Assembly (NCBI GenBank): GCA_022702705.1
Contig: CM040430.1
Coordinates: 13,464,310 to 13,528,309 of the forward strand
Reading direction: 5' to 3'
DNA: 64,000 nt
DNA from: Papilionanthe hookeriana x Papilionanthe teres
Taxonomy: Eukaryota; Streptophyta; Magnoliopsida; Asparagales; Orchidaceae
Position 1 is the stretch's first letter. Every line of letters begins with the position of its first letter. The translations under genes were made by a program, and so were the position numbers. The notes under the pieces were generated by a model. It did not search any database. It was not told where the DNA came from and worked only from the letters and a program-made list of their open reading frames with translations. This document shows, piece by piece, positions 44,013 through 56,620 of the stretch.

Positions 44013-44390
44013 TTGAATTGCACCATGTCAAACGATCTAAGAGAGCTCCTCGTGGACCCCAAGATTCTTGCTAAGGTGGGCTGCATACCCTCGATTTCTG
44101 TAAAGAAGAGCAGGGTTAAGAAAGAAAAACAGCCAAGGAACGAATCTGCGTCGGCTGATAAAGTTGTTCTTCTGGGGATCCCGAGGAGCAGGCGTCAAGG
44201 GTCCCTCGTCGGAAGGTCGGAGCCTGGCACGGGAGTGAGCTTTGAGGACCAGCAGTCCCTGCTCGCTAGAGGCGCCGAGGAGGGTGAAAAGAGGTCAGAG
44301 GAAATGGGGATCAGTATCTCTTCTTTGTCGTTGATATATTTTTCATTAATGTATACAGTAAAAATATCAGCACAGATCTCAAAGAATTGA
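44013..44390 (+). CDS. Small basic ORF next to L2 LTR, unknown function
   Basis: 125 aa, starting MNCTMSNDLRELLVDPKILA, then Lys-rich (KKSRVKKEKQPR). A TATA-like CTATAAATAGGG at 43960-43971 lies about 45 bp upstream of the start. It points away from the minus-strand L2 LTR, as with the ORFs at 13453-13839 and 19035-19232. The last residues run into the next L2 LTR (from 44364), so the original end is lost. No known domain recognised. Confidence 0.35.
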   Translation: MNCTMSNDLRELLVDPKILAKVGCIPSISVKKSRVKKEKQPRNESASADKVVLLGIPRSRRQGSLVGRSEPGTGVSFEDQQSLLARGAEEGEKRSEEMGISISSLSLIYFSLMYTVKISAQISKN

Positions 44391-44900
44391 ACAACTGAAA
44401 TAGAGTTTCGGGTCATTGAAGTTTCTTGTCAAAGTACGAGATGCGGACTGGATTGGTGGTCAATCACATAGCAAAATCGATCGATTATGATCGGTCAACC
44501 TCATCCGAGTTGGTCAAGCGGATACACTGATAGACTAAAAGCCTCCGCGTAATCGATCCGATAATCGGTGGACAGAGCCTATCGACATCAAAATAACGAT
44601 CGATCGATATTCATTTTATTTCTTTTTTATAATGATGTATTTTTAATTGAAGAACACAATGATTTAGTTATTTGGGCGGTTACGACTACTGTTCTCTCCT
44701 TTCTATACAACTTTATTTTGAGACCTCCATATATAAGAGGACAAACAACAAATAAATCTCTCTTTAAATGCGGAAAGTGACTATATCCTTTTTCTTGAAC
44801 CAAATCGGGTCGAAAGTACAGTTTTTTCAGTTGTGGAGTTGTTTGGTTTAATCGGGTGCTGGGGCCAAAGAAAGACTGTGCCAGATGTCTTTTCCTCTTG
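44364..44900 (+). mobile_element. L2 LTR (plus orientation)
   Basis: Starts ATCAGCACAGATCTCAAAGA. It has GATCGATCG-type words in the U3, then ATATATAAGAGGACAAAC at about 44729 and AATAAATC, in the family order. The right end is approximate. Confidence 0.5.
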
Positions 44901-45787
44901 TCAAGCAGCTGTCTCGAGCTCACTGAGAACTCACTTCATCCTTTTTTTTTTTAGAATTTTTTCCTTAGCCGCTCTTTCTCTCAGCTTTAACTCTTGGATT
45001 GTGTTCACGAGAGACAATATAGGATTCAACATTGTAAAAGTTGGTGTGGTGAGCACAATTATATCATAGACGAGAAGCTCAACACGTTATGAAGGAGAAC
45101 TCCTCTCTCTCTCTCTCTCTATTCCTCTCAGATCTCTCTCGCGGGTTGTGTTCACGGAAGACAATTTAAAATTACAAAATTAATTATTATTTTACATTTG
45201 TTTGATTTGTGCCATCATTTAAACTTCTAGGCTATATAAATTACAATGCTTTGTTTAAGACATACTTGTGTCTTACAATTTCAATAAAGGCAATTCCCAT
45301 ATTTGTATCATGTCCATAAGCCCATGTCAATGCGTTGCACATTAGACCGCGCCTGAAGTTACAAAAATATTAAATTTCTTTCAAATGTTTTAATACATTA
45401 ATTTCATATGCCTTGCTTTTATTAAATATAATGAAATTATTCCGAAAAATTAAAATGCAAGAATTATTTGAGATTTAAATAACAACTGTAAAAGATTAAG
45501 ATGTCAATAATGAATTTCAGAGATTTCCAAATTTTATGATAACTCTCTTTAATTATTTTTATTCTACCTCTTATATCATTCTCAAATAATTAAATTTTCT
45601 GCAGCAAAGTTTTAAATTATTTTGTTTGATGTTAAAGCTTTTAAGAGGCAAAGTAATTTTTTATGATCTTATATATCATCCATTGTTTATGTATATATTT
45701 TAATTATATTAAATTTACATTAATGTACAACCCTAAGTAGGATCAACCGCATGGACCTATATTAGGGTTATTGTTTAGATGTGTTGT
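44901..45787. other. Gene-free stretch with CT microsatellite
   Basis: A duplicated phrase (GGATTGTGTTCACGAGAGACAAT at about 44996 and GGTTGTGTTCACGGAAGACAAT at about 45144) and a (CT)n run at about 45103-45121. No gene recognised. Confidence 0.5.
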
Positions 45788-45795
45788 CCTGTAAA

Positions 45796-46324
45796 TAGGG
45801 GTGTAAACGAGCTGAACACTGGCGATCCCAGGCTCAGCTCATGTTCGGCTCCTTTATATTTCGAGCCCAGAAAGTGTGTTCGTGTTCGGCTCGTTGCTTA
45901 GAGAGGCGAACACGAGCTGTTCACGAACAAAGAATCGTTTTGCCAATCCTAATCATGTAACCATAAGATGTCAAGGGTGAGTTGGGCAAGATTTAATAAT
46001 TATTGTTTATATTAAAATATCATTTCAATCTAATTTAATATTTTTAATTCTATTTATTTAATTAATCATTTTAATTGATTATAAATCTTTTAAATTGTTT
46101 AAAAATACTGCTCATCTATCAAAAAATATATATATATATATGTATGCATGCATACATGTATATTTATAATTGATGAATATTATTTCGAGCCAAAACGAGC
46201 CGAACACGAACGAACAAATCTTTTTTCATGTTCGGCTCATTAAAGCTTTTTAACTTAGCAAACAAGCCGAACACGAGCTTCTTCACGAGCTGTTCATGAA
46301 CAACAAGCCGTTTTGACAGCCCTA
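45796..46324. mobile_element. hAT-like nonautonomous element with 8-bp TSD
   Basis: 529 bp. Left end TAGGGGTGTAAACGAGCTGA; right end, reverse complement TAGGGCTGTCAAAACGGCTT. Flanks CCTGTAAA (45788-45795) and CCTATAAA (46325-46332) match at 7 of 8, in keeping with hAT. The interior holds repeated CGAGCCGAACACGAGC words near both ends, characteristic of a widespread plant element, and an (AT)n run at about 46126-46142. No transposase. Confidence 0.7.
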
Positions 46325-46361
46325 CCTATAAACTTGAGTTACACGTTATACAATCTTACGA

Positions 46362-46630
46362 AGGGGCATTTGCATACATAACAACCAATTCTTATGTAAT
46401 TACATATCTAACACTTTTAACTATGCATTTTATATATACCACCCAAATGATGTATATCGAATAAAAAATATCACTATTTGAAATTTTTAAAAGTAAAATA
46501 CACAATTTCATGCATATGTAAGGCGGCATAAGTATAAAAATTGAAATTCAACGTGTTAGATATGTAAATTCATAAAGATTTAGTCATAAGTATAAAAACT
46601 GAAATTCAAGTGTTAGATATGTAAATCTTC
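46362..46630. mobile_element. MITE-A copy
   Basis: Left end GGGGCATTTGCATACATAAC. The right part repeats the terminal word twice (GTGTTAGATATGTAAAT at about 46554 and 46611), so the right TIR is duplicated. Confidence 0.7.
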
Positions 46631-46852
46631 CTTCTTTTTTTTATCATGCACAAGTGTGTAAATCCACAAGAGCTCAACATACACGTTTGACATGCTCATA
46701 TAGATGTATTTTGGTGCAGGCTTCTTAATTATATGTGCTATACATGATCCATAAAATTAATTTGTGGATTGCAAGCATATAGGACCCCTTACATTGCAAT
46801 TTTAGGGAATGGGATGCATGCAACTTATCAAATGCAATAATTCAATAGGGGA

Positions 46853-47010
46853 ATTTACAAACATAACACACAAATCTTATGTATTTATGTATCTAACACC
46901 TAAACATTTATATTTAGGTTCATAGCACTCAAATCCTCATCACATCAAAAATACCACCGCTACTACCACCTGTTTAAAAATCACTCAGGTTTATAAAACC
47001 ATACGATTAT
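46853..47010. mobile_element. MITE-A fragment, left half
   Basis: GGGGAATTTACAAACATAAC, then CTTATGTATTTATGTATCTAAC. The right TIR is missing. Confidence 0.55.
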
Positions 47011-47095
47011 AAGTAAAAATCAACAAAATCATTTCACAACATACCTAATGAAACTATGCTGCTGTAGAAGCACCAATCAAAAAATAAATAAAGAA

Positions 47096-47330
47096 GGGTC
47101 CTGTTTGCGGCAGAAGAAACTATTTTAAAATGCAGTGGTTGTTGTTATAAATTTATTTTATTTTCAAAAAATCGGACCGTAGTCTTGTGACAATCACCAC
47201 AATTTACCAGCTAATGTTGAAAAACACAAGAAAATTTGTTTAAAAGAGTAGAAAACAGTTCCCCAAACAAAACTGTGGCAATGGTCTGAAGAGTGAATCA
47301 AACAAAAAACTGTCCCAAACAGACCCGAAA
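47096..47330. mobile_element. hAT-like MITE (about 235 bp)
   Basis: The left end GGGTCCTGTTTGCGGCAG and the right end, reverse complement GGGTCTGTTTGGGACAG, are close inverted repeats. No TSD could be made out. Confidence 0.55.
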
Positions 47331-48242
47331 TCTTATATGTACTAATGACAGAAAATTGAGATTCAAATAAGAGAGACGCAAAGAAACCCCCACTCAAAAT
47401 AGAACCAAATGGTTAAATCCCTTCACTAGTCACCTACCTGTATGAGACAAGTTCCCCACATTCAGCTATGGGATAGTCCAAGGCACACTAGCATGAGCTC
47501 CACTCCACCTATTCCCACCTATATCCTGAGCCAGTCCTCATCAACCAATGTTATTAAAAGGGCTCAATGCCCTCAAATCTGACTTTTGATTGACTAAGGT
47601 GCTCGGTATTTACACTATTCTCTAGAGTTGAGTGCAAAAAAATTGTATATTTTAATTATAAGGAATTCTTCTAGAGTTTATAATAATCAACCCATTATTA
47701 CATTCCAAATATCAAAATAGAAAAATCCTTTTCATTCATTCTTTTCTCAGCATCACAAGATTTGTGGCCCCTCTAGCTCTTCTTCCATTTCCACAATCTC
47801 CTCCTGATCCTCAAAAAAAGGTTACAATAGAGAAAGCTACTGTAGTACCTATAAATCTAGTTTGACATGTATTTCTAATGTGTCCTTTGTTTCTAACTTT
47901 TGATAATATTCTATATCACCACAAGTCTAATCATCACCATCAAATACAAATTTATCTAATAAATTTGACATTTTTATACTCATCTCCTAATCAACTGATC
48001 ATTACTATCATTAATGTAATTGAGAGAGAGTGCATTAATGACATTGCACGTCTAATTATGAGTCTTAAGAACTTGATTTTACTTCATATAAACTAGATAA
48101 AACAATTTATGAAGATTTAATATGTATCTAGAATACACTTACTGTTCAGAAATATATCAACATATTTATCATTTTGATGTACATTCTCCTAATCTCATTC
48201 ACATTATATATAGCACCTGTAATAACACACATCAACCGAACC
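47331..48242. other. Gene-free stretch
   Basis: No coding region or repeat recognised. Frames such as 47878-48096 and 48122-48361 have no recognisable content. Confidence 0.45.
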
Positions 48243-48498
48243 TATGCTTACACAAATATAATGCTGTCTTACCCGGCCCAGCAAAAATAGAATACCTCCT
48301 ATACGGCTTAACAATTTTTGTAATTAATCAGGCAATTTTCGTTAATGTAATTTGTAATTGAGCCATTTATTCATTCTCTAGTTATTTTCTAATTTCGCTG
48401 AACATGTGACTTCTCTTTACTGTTTATTTTCCAGTCTCTGTTTATGTTGCTTCCATCCCTTCCTAGTTTCTTATCAAGAATAGGCTTACACCCTATCA
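48243..48498 (+). mobile_element. 5' LTR of outer chromovirus-type Gypsy element
   Basis: Aligns with 56375-56762 (shared words AATACCTCCTATACGG, AATTTGTAATTGAGCCATT, TTTACTGTTTATTTTCCAGTCTC). It ends CTATCA, and TTTGGTTCTC follows as a decayed primer binding site. Confidence 0.6.
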
Positions 48499-51230
48499 TT
48501 TGGTTCTCTTGATCTACCACACAACACTTCTTTAATTTCTCCTCATCGCAATCCCATTGCATCCCTCACATCTTCCTTACATCTGTTAGCTGCGCTCGCC
48601 ATCCAAGATCACCACTACACACAAGATTTTTCTTCCGAACCAGCCCAGTATCTAGTTTGGCTGCCGATTTTCCCTCTCCCACCTCCGAAAAAATTGCCAC
48701 CGATCTCTTTCTGATGACCACTCCTGACAATTTCTCCATCTCTCTGCCAGAATCTTGTTCTTGCACTGCCACCCATCTCGGCATTATCACACCGCAACCA
48801 ACCAACCCAAATCTACATCGCCGTCTGCAGCAATCCATATCTTGCACCCTCCACAACCTGCTCGCCTTCCACATGGTCTATGACATTAGCTCCACGACAC
48901 ATGCATTCTTCGATGTCTTTCCCAGTTTGCTCACCACCACAAATAGTTATTCTCCTTGGGGATTTACTGCAAGAAATCAACATCAAGTCGGTCAAAGATG
49001 CTCGCCAACATCAGGTACCACACACACTTCTGCTTCGCTTTCAAGTACTCCCGTTCAAGCATCTTCTATTTCGGGAATGTAGGGTCCATGCCCTTTCCGT
49101 TCAATAAAATTAGAGATGTCAAAATTCTCTGGCAAACATCCAGAGATCTAGATTCGTAAGATAGAACAATTCTACAGGTTCCATAGTTTTCTGATCCTAA
49201 AAAAATTGTCTATCATTCCTTTCATTTAACCCAACCTGCTTAAGAATGATGTCTGTGGGTCGAATGTCATAGAAGGTTACACGCCTAATCTGAATTCTGG
49301 CAACTTCATCATTCACTTTGGTAATTAACAAAAAAAATAACATCTTCTTCGGTTCGATATTATCAACAAAAATTTGAACAATTACAAACCTAATTTTGGA
49401 TGTTGATCCCACTTTTTTAAAAACATTTTTTGAATCAAGCCTTAAGCCAAAAAATTAGAAAGGTGGCCTAACTCCATTAACCTTCTAAGCTCAACCAAGC
49501 CATGTAGTTCGCCAAAGTCATCAAGGACAAGATTCATGAATGACACCTCTCATTCCTCACATTAGCCCCTTTCCTACACCACCAAACAATAATGTCGGCA
49601 TCCTACCAAAACACAAAGTTCTACCACTACCCCTCGGTAAAGCTTCCTTGCCAATTAAAAGATTAATTAATACCACTGAAATCGCTGAAAAACAAGAAAA
49701 ATTTTATGCTATGGTTGGGACAAAAGTTGTAATTAAAAAATATATATATTTGTAAAGCTCGCATGTATATTTTTAAATTACATTAAAAAATGTTTCTTTA
49801 CACGATGATTCAAAACTCTCAATTCCAGCCACTTCACATATTCATTTTTTAAATGAAATAGATGAACACACTTCAAATATTTATCATATATTAGCAGGTC
49901 AGCATTCACCAACAGATATTGTCTTATGGGATCCTTCTTTAATACTCTAATTCAGCGGGTCTATACACAATTTCATACAAAAATGACTCGTACATCACCT
50001 TGGCTTGGTTGTCACTGCAATTACAAATTTAACTATTATCGTTGGTAACAATAAAGTCATATGTAGACTACACTATGTTCTTACGTTATATTATCCATCC
50101 AGTGCCATCAATTTCAAGTCATTCCTTATATTAACTACTCATGGTATGGAGGTTGTTTACTGTATTCAGTGGTCAGACGGATTAAGCAATGTTTAATTAA
50201 CTATAAAACAATTATTATGAAATTTAGTTATAGCCGTCAACCTAATCAAGTATAAGGCACCAATCACCCTTCGATTGATTGAATTCAGCTTCCCGCATTA
50301 AAAAAAACTTCACGCTACCAATAGTATTACATCTTACTTTTCAAATTTCTCATTTATTCAGGGTGCTCTCTCTCCTCCATGCAAATACGATTCAATTTCA
50401 CCCTTTACAAAAGCTGTTAAGCTTATTTTTCTTGTTTGTTTCAACCTCCTACCAAACTACCTACTAAAGTTGATGACCATCAAATACACACCATCCCAAT
50501 TCAAAAACAATGACACCAAACCATATCTCCAGCCACACTTGCCAAAAAAAATTTGAAGAGATTGAATGAATGGTCATTGATATGCTTTCATCTGGCATTA
50601 CCAAACCTAGCGTTAGTCCTTTTTCATCTTAAGTGGTTTTAATTATAAAGAAAGATGATACTATGTTAATTATCATTCACATAACCCAATTGCAATTCCA
50701 ATTGTTAATGAGCTTCTCGATGAACTACATGGGGCCACTATTTTTTTTTAACTCAACCTACATTCAGGATAGCAACAGCTTCGCATGGCTAAATCTGATT
50801 GTTATAAGATGTTTTTTTTGTACTCATGAGGGGCATTATGAATTCCTCGTTCTGCAATTCAATTATCCAACACCCCATCTACCTTTCAAAATATCATGAA
50901 TAAAAATTTTAAAACCTTACCTTCACATATTTATCTTTGTTCTATTTGATGATGTTCTTGCATATAACAAAACATATACTGACGACCTTCCGCATCTTAC
51001 CAGAAGTCTTCAACTTCTGTCCAGCAACATTTCCTCGTAGAATTAATTGGTTTTGATTATTCAATTAAGTATAATTCAAGAACTTAAGCAAAGGAGTCTG
51101 CGCTTTCATGTATGCATGAATATGCATCTTCTATATTATCTTTTTACTCGTTATATCATTAATAATACTCTTCTTATTTCACTAAAGCCATTGCCTTTGA
51201 TTCTACACTGGCATCATTAATAGAATTACC
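48499..51230 (+). mobile_element. Outer Gypsy element, left part (gag, PR, RT)
   Basis: Decayed but readable. A gag-like stretch at 48657-49160 ends in KFSGKHPEI and FYRFHSF-like text. A protease-to-RT linker (TDIVLWDPSL-like) lies around 49900-50100. RT begins at about 50550 with EMVIDMLSSGITKPSVSPFSS-like text, continuing through IPIVNELLDELHGATIF (about 50695-50745). Stops and frameshifts are frequent. The reading stops near 51230, where another Gypsy element begins, and resumes at about 55300. Confidence 0.65.
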
Positions 51231-51234
51231 ACGC

Positions 51235-54200
51235 ATGTTGATTGCATGGGGGGTGTTGTATATAAAGCACTTCTTCAAAAAACAAGACAATTCTTGGATT
51301 CTACGGGGGCACTTTAACAGACACGACACTAAAAACCAAACGGTGTCATTTCAGAAAGAGACGTCGAAGGAGAAGAATACAAGACTAGGTCCCGAGAGTA
51401 GTTCCAAGCTCTTCTTAAATGCAAAAGTGCATGATAAAAGAGCAAAAAGATAGTGTCACCGCTACGATGAGAAATACGCCACAAGACACCATTGCAAGGA
51501 GCATGCCCTTTAGTTTCTTTTAGTGCAGGAGGATACATAAAGTGAGGAATCAGAAGAGGAAGCAGTAAAGGAGGAGCATCTGCATTTGAATGTGGCGGTG
51601 TCCCTCAATTCGGTGGTGAGATTTACCCCAAATCACACCATGAACGTGAGGGGTGGATCGGAGAACAACAGATTGCGGTGTTGGTAAATAGCGGAGCCAC
51701 ACATAACTTCATCTCAAATTAGGTTGTGGAGAAGCTAGGGTTGGAGCTGGTGACTACATCGAACTTTGACGTCATGATGGGGACAGGGAAGGTGGAGAAA
51801 ATTCGAGAAATTTGCGAAGGGTTCATTCTAACACTCAATAGCCTACAGGTGGTGAAGGACTTCATTCCCTTAGATTTGGACAGCACAAATGCGATTTTGG
51901 GGATCAAGTGCTATGAACGCTGGGGGAGATGAAGGTGGATTGGAAGTCCCTGACGATGAGTTCCAAGTGTATGAAGGTGATGTTGAGAGGAAATACTCGT
52001 CTATGCAAAACAATATTACTGCTCAAAATCATGATCAAGTCGATATATGGAGCAGGACTGGGCTATTTGGTAGAGTTTCAGAGCATTGAGAAGGTCTGAG
52101 ATTCAGAGTTAGTAGAATTTCCTGAAGCGGTCTAGTAGCTCCTACAGCAGTTCAGGGATGTCTTCCAAAAGCCAAGCGAGTTACCTCCCCGAGGGAGCAC
52201 GAGCAGGTTATTAACTTGAAGGAGGGTGTTTCTCCAGTCAGTGTCGGACCATACAAGTAACCCAGATTTAAAAAGATGAGATAGAGAAAATGATCCGTGA
52301 GATACTCGAGGTCGGGATTATCAGGCCTATTGGAGCCCTTTTTTCAGTCTCATCCAGTTGGTGAAGAAAAAAGATATTAGTTGGAGATTCCGCGTGGACC
52401 ACCAGGCTTTAAACAAGGAGACGATGTTGAACAAGTTTTCTATATTTGTGATTGATGAGTTACTGGACGAGCTTTATGGAACAGTCATTTTCTCATAAAT
52501 TGATCTTAAGTCGAGATACCACCAGATCAAAATGAATCCAGCAAATATGCACAAAACAAAGACAAGACAATATGAGTTCTTAGCGATGTCGTTGGTTCTC
52601 ACCAAAGGGTTGGCGACATTTCAGTCTGCATGAATAGAGTTTTCCAACCTTACAATTGGAAATTTGTCCTGGTCTTCTTCGAAGATATTTTGATCTACAG
52701 TCGTATAGAGACGGCATGTGGGGCATCTAAGCACAGTCCTGGAGAAGTTGAAGGACAACTGGTTGTATGACAACTTGAACAAATGTTCTTTGGCACAACG
52801 TAGATGGAGTACCTAAGACAAGTGGTGACCAGAACGGAGGTAGCAGTGGATCAGTCCAATATCGAGGTTATGGTTGATTGGCCCTTACCAAGAAGTTAAA
52901 GGAGTTGAGAGGATTCCTGGGTCTCACCGACTAGTCTCGGAAGTTCGTGAAAGGATATGACACGATAACATGGCCATTGACGGAGCAGTCGAAGACAATT
53001 TCAAATGGGGGAAGCAGCAACACAGGCCTTTGAGCATCTGGAGAAGGCCATGACTAACGTACAGGTATTAACAATTCCAGATTTCAGTAAACCATTTGTG
53101 GTGGAGACGGATGCGTCTGGGTACGGATTGGGAGCATTGCTCATGCATGATCAGCAATTGATTGCCTACTTCAGCCAGGTCCTTACGGCAAAAGGGAGGC
53201 TAAAGTTAATATATGAACAAGAATGGATGGCAATTGGCTTGGCCATTCAAAAGTGGCAACCCTACCAGTTGGGTGGCATTATATGCTCAGGACAAATTAG
53301 AGGACTTTAAAGTATCTTTTGGAGAAACGGATGGTGACTGAGGAGCATCAGAGATGGCTATCCAAGCTACTGGGTATGATTTCAAGATTCAATACTGGCC
53401 AGGATTGGAGAATAAGGCAGTTGACGCCCTGTCAAGAAAGATCGAGGAACCCCAATTGACAGCCCTATTGGTACTCTTGGTCCTAGGTTGGGAAGTCTTG
53501 AGACATAAAAGTGACAGAGATGAGGAGCTGAGGAAGATAAGAATCAAATTACTACAAGATCCGAACAATCATCCAGGATATGCATTTAGAGGATAGCATC
53601 TACTCCACCAGGTGCGATTAGTGCTACCTAAGTCATCGAACTACAATCCAAGATTATTACACGAGTTTCATGGCAGTGCGATCGGGGGATACTCAGTGGT
53701 GACGAAGACGTAAAGATGTATAGCAGTAGAGTTTTATTGGGTGGGGATGCGCAAACATAGAGTACATGATGGCAAAATATGGTGTATCAGTGGCACATGT
53801 ACTTGAACACGACACCATGAGGGTTGCCACAACCGTTAGCATTACTAATAATGTTTTGGAAAGAAGTGAAGATGAATTTTATCTAAGGGTTGCCACGGTC
53901 ATAAGGTTTCACGGTGATCATGGTGGTCGTGGATCGCCTAAGTATGCACATTTAATTCCCTTACAACGTCCCTACACTGCGGTCTCAGTCGCGGCGGTGC
54001 TTATCCGAGAAGTGGTCCATTTGAACGGGGTGCCGAAATTGATTGTATCAAATAGGGGCAAGGTGTTCCTTAGTCATTTTTGGAAGGAGTTATTCAGGTT
54101 GAAAGGGGCGGTCCATAAAAGAAGCGTCGCATATCATCCCCAGACCGATGAACAGACGAAAGTGGTCAACAGGAGTGTGAAGACATACATGCATTGTTTT

Positions 54201-55300
54201 GTATCTGATACACCGAAGCTATGGGGTAAGTGGATTGCATGAGCTGAATATTGGTATAATACTTTGTGCCAAATAGCAGCACAGACTACCCCTCTCAAGA
54301 TATTGTATGGGCGAAATCCACCTCATTTAATACATTATGGGTATAGTACCCCATCAGTACTTGGAGGAGAGAAACAAGATACTAGTAGAGCTCAAGAGGC
54401 AATTAGTGAGAACTCAACGAATCATAAAGAGAAAAACGAATGAACATAGAAGACATGCAATTTGAACAAGGTGACATGTTCTATTTGAAATTGAGACCCT
54501 ACCGATAGAAGACATTGGTTAACATCACCAATATACTTTGGTCTTTATGAGGAGATGGCACACATCGGGACAATGGTCTACCATTTTAAGTCACCACATG
54601 TATCACAATTGAGACATGCAATTTGAGATCATACACCCTTGCTTGCACTACCGTCGACGTTGACGGATGACTTGGAGGTGATTCTACAGCCGCTAGAGAT
54701 CAAATAAATGCACCAAGGAGTAGGAGCAAAGGAGATCTTGGTTAAGTGGAAATGATTGCCAACTATGAAGCAATGTTGGAGTCTTACGAGGTGATCGACA
54801 AGCAGATTCCATCCTTCTACCTTGAAGACAATGTACTTCTTTAGGAGGAGAGTATTGTTACGCCACAAGTAGGACAAGTCCAGGAGGGACCAGTTTAATG
54901 CCTCCCAATTAGCCCGCTCCTTCCACAGATGGGTCGGTTCTCTTCGTAGGAAGCAGCCAAGCGATCCAATGCCGCGGCAGAGGAAGGAAAAGAACAGGTG
55001 GGGCCATTAGGGCCATAATCATATACTCAATGAAGAGAAATTGAGGGGAGTTTGAAGGGAAGTTTAGAAGGCAAGTTTTCAAATGTTGTATAAGAATGCT
55101 ATTAAGGGGGGACCTAGGGTTTGTTTTCTTGTATGCATGTTTTGTTATGATTGTTGTTTTCTTTTTTCTTGTGGTCTTCCTAGCGACATCTATAGTGTGG
55201 GAGAGACGATTTACTTCTCGAATAGTAGATCAGTCTTGTATCTGCTTGTTTTCCATTGATTTTTGTAAGAACAACACTTGTGTTTCTTCCACCTATCTAT
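51235..55300 (+). mobile_element. Inner chromovirus-type Gypsy element, 5'-truncated
   Basis: It interrupts the outer element. Domains in order: CCHC-like zinc knuckle at about 51452-51500, with one Cys changed to Tyr; protease at about 51680-51920 with VNSGATHNFIS, where Asn replaces the catalytic Asp; RT at about 52220-52720 (VFFEDILIYSR); RNase H at 53005-53300 (FVVETDASGYGLGALLM); linker IQYWPGLENKAVDALSR; integrase at 53930-54300 (KYAHLIPLQRPY, AYHPQTDEQTKVVNRSVKTY, AEYWYNTLC); chromodomain-like tail ILVKWK...YEVIDKQ...FYLEDNVLL. The 3' LTR starts TGTTACGCCAC at 54856 and ends about 55300. The 5' LTR and most of gag are absent. Not functional. Confidence 0.8.
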
Positions 55301-56374
55301 TACCGTTTCATCATGGTTTATTCGCTGATTTTGGTTCTGAGGCGTACCATGTTGGTTGTGAAAGACCTGACTAAATACACCAACTTTTCTCCCTTAGTAA
55401 CTCATTGGCTGTTTTTAAAGTGGCAACTATTTTATTGGGAATTTTCATAAACTTTGTGATATTTCTTATTCCATTGTATCTAACATGAATCAAACTTTGA
55501 ATAGCCACTTTTGACAAGAAATATTTTGTTTAAAGGGTACAAAATTATATTTTCGCACAGCCAACCACTTTCAAATAGATTATCAAACTGAAGTTATTAA
55601 TTGGACATTAGAATAGTATCTTCACTCCTATACAATGGATGTACCAACTACCTGTTGAAATTTCTACCATGGGCGGAATGATCATATCACATTTCCTATT
55701 ATACTTCTATCAGGCTAACATCTCTTATTATACTTCTACAAGGTTAACTCCATTTCATCTTTTATGACAAATTACTTGTAGACATTCTTTACATTATGAC
55801 ACCCTTATCAATGTATATGATTGACAACCTTTAAACTAATAGATATTCAATTGTACGACATGCAAAATCTTATGGTAACACAGAATAGTATGAAAAAACA
55901 AGTGGACAAACATTGTTGAGACCTTCAATTCAACATTTTATTGTGTTTAGTTGAACTACAACCTTACCGCCAAACTTAAATATGCCAATATCTATTCTCT
56001 AACATTTATCATCACTTTTATGGTCCATATGAGGTTTTGGAATGTTTGGAACCATCGCTTATCTCCTACAGCTTCCATCACATTCGTGTATCCATTCAGA
56101 CTTCCACATTTCGTAGTTGAAATCATACCACCAGAAACACATCTTCATTTTGTTACATCACCAACATAAATTGAAAATCATCACTCATAAATTGGGTGCC
56201 ATCCTCCAGTCTCATCAGCTCCTTGAGGACTCATCTTGTGAATTACAAATGCTAATACAATGGGTGGGCTTATCAATGATTCAACTTGGGCTCCTTCAAA
56301 TGAATTTCGCAAATCTTATCCCAACTTCAACCTTGAGGACAATGTTTTTTTTTTTTTTCTAAAGGGGGATGAGT
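55300..56374 (+). mobile_element. Outer Gypsy element, right part (integrase, tail)
   Basis: Integrase resumes with VVKDLTKYTNFSPL at about 55347-55390, then KGTKLYF and YQTEVINWTLE (55530-55610). The C-terminal region at 55935-56350 carries LKYANIYSL, YGPYEVLE-like and PPETHLHFVTSPT words and a closing NLEDNVF-like motif. A purine run AAAGGGGGATGAG at 56361-56373 is the polypurine tract. Confidence 0.65.
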
Positions 56375-56551
56375 TGATGCGGACAAAAATAATGCTCACC
56401 TTACCTAACCCAACACAAACATGATACCTCCTATGAGTTTTAACGATTTCTATAATTAATTAGATATTTTTCATTTATGTAATTTGTAACTAAGCCATTA
56501 TTCCTTCTCTGGTTATTAGTAATTTTGCTAAACTTGTAAACGGGTGGGGCT

Positions 56552-56620
<69 letters not shown>

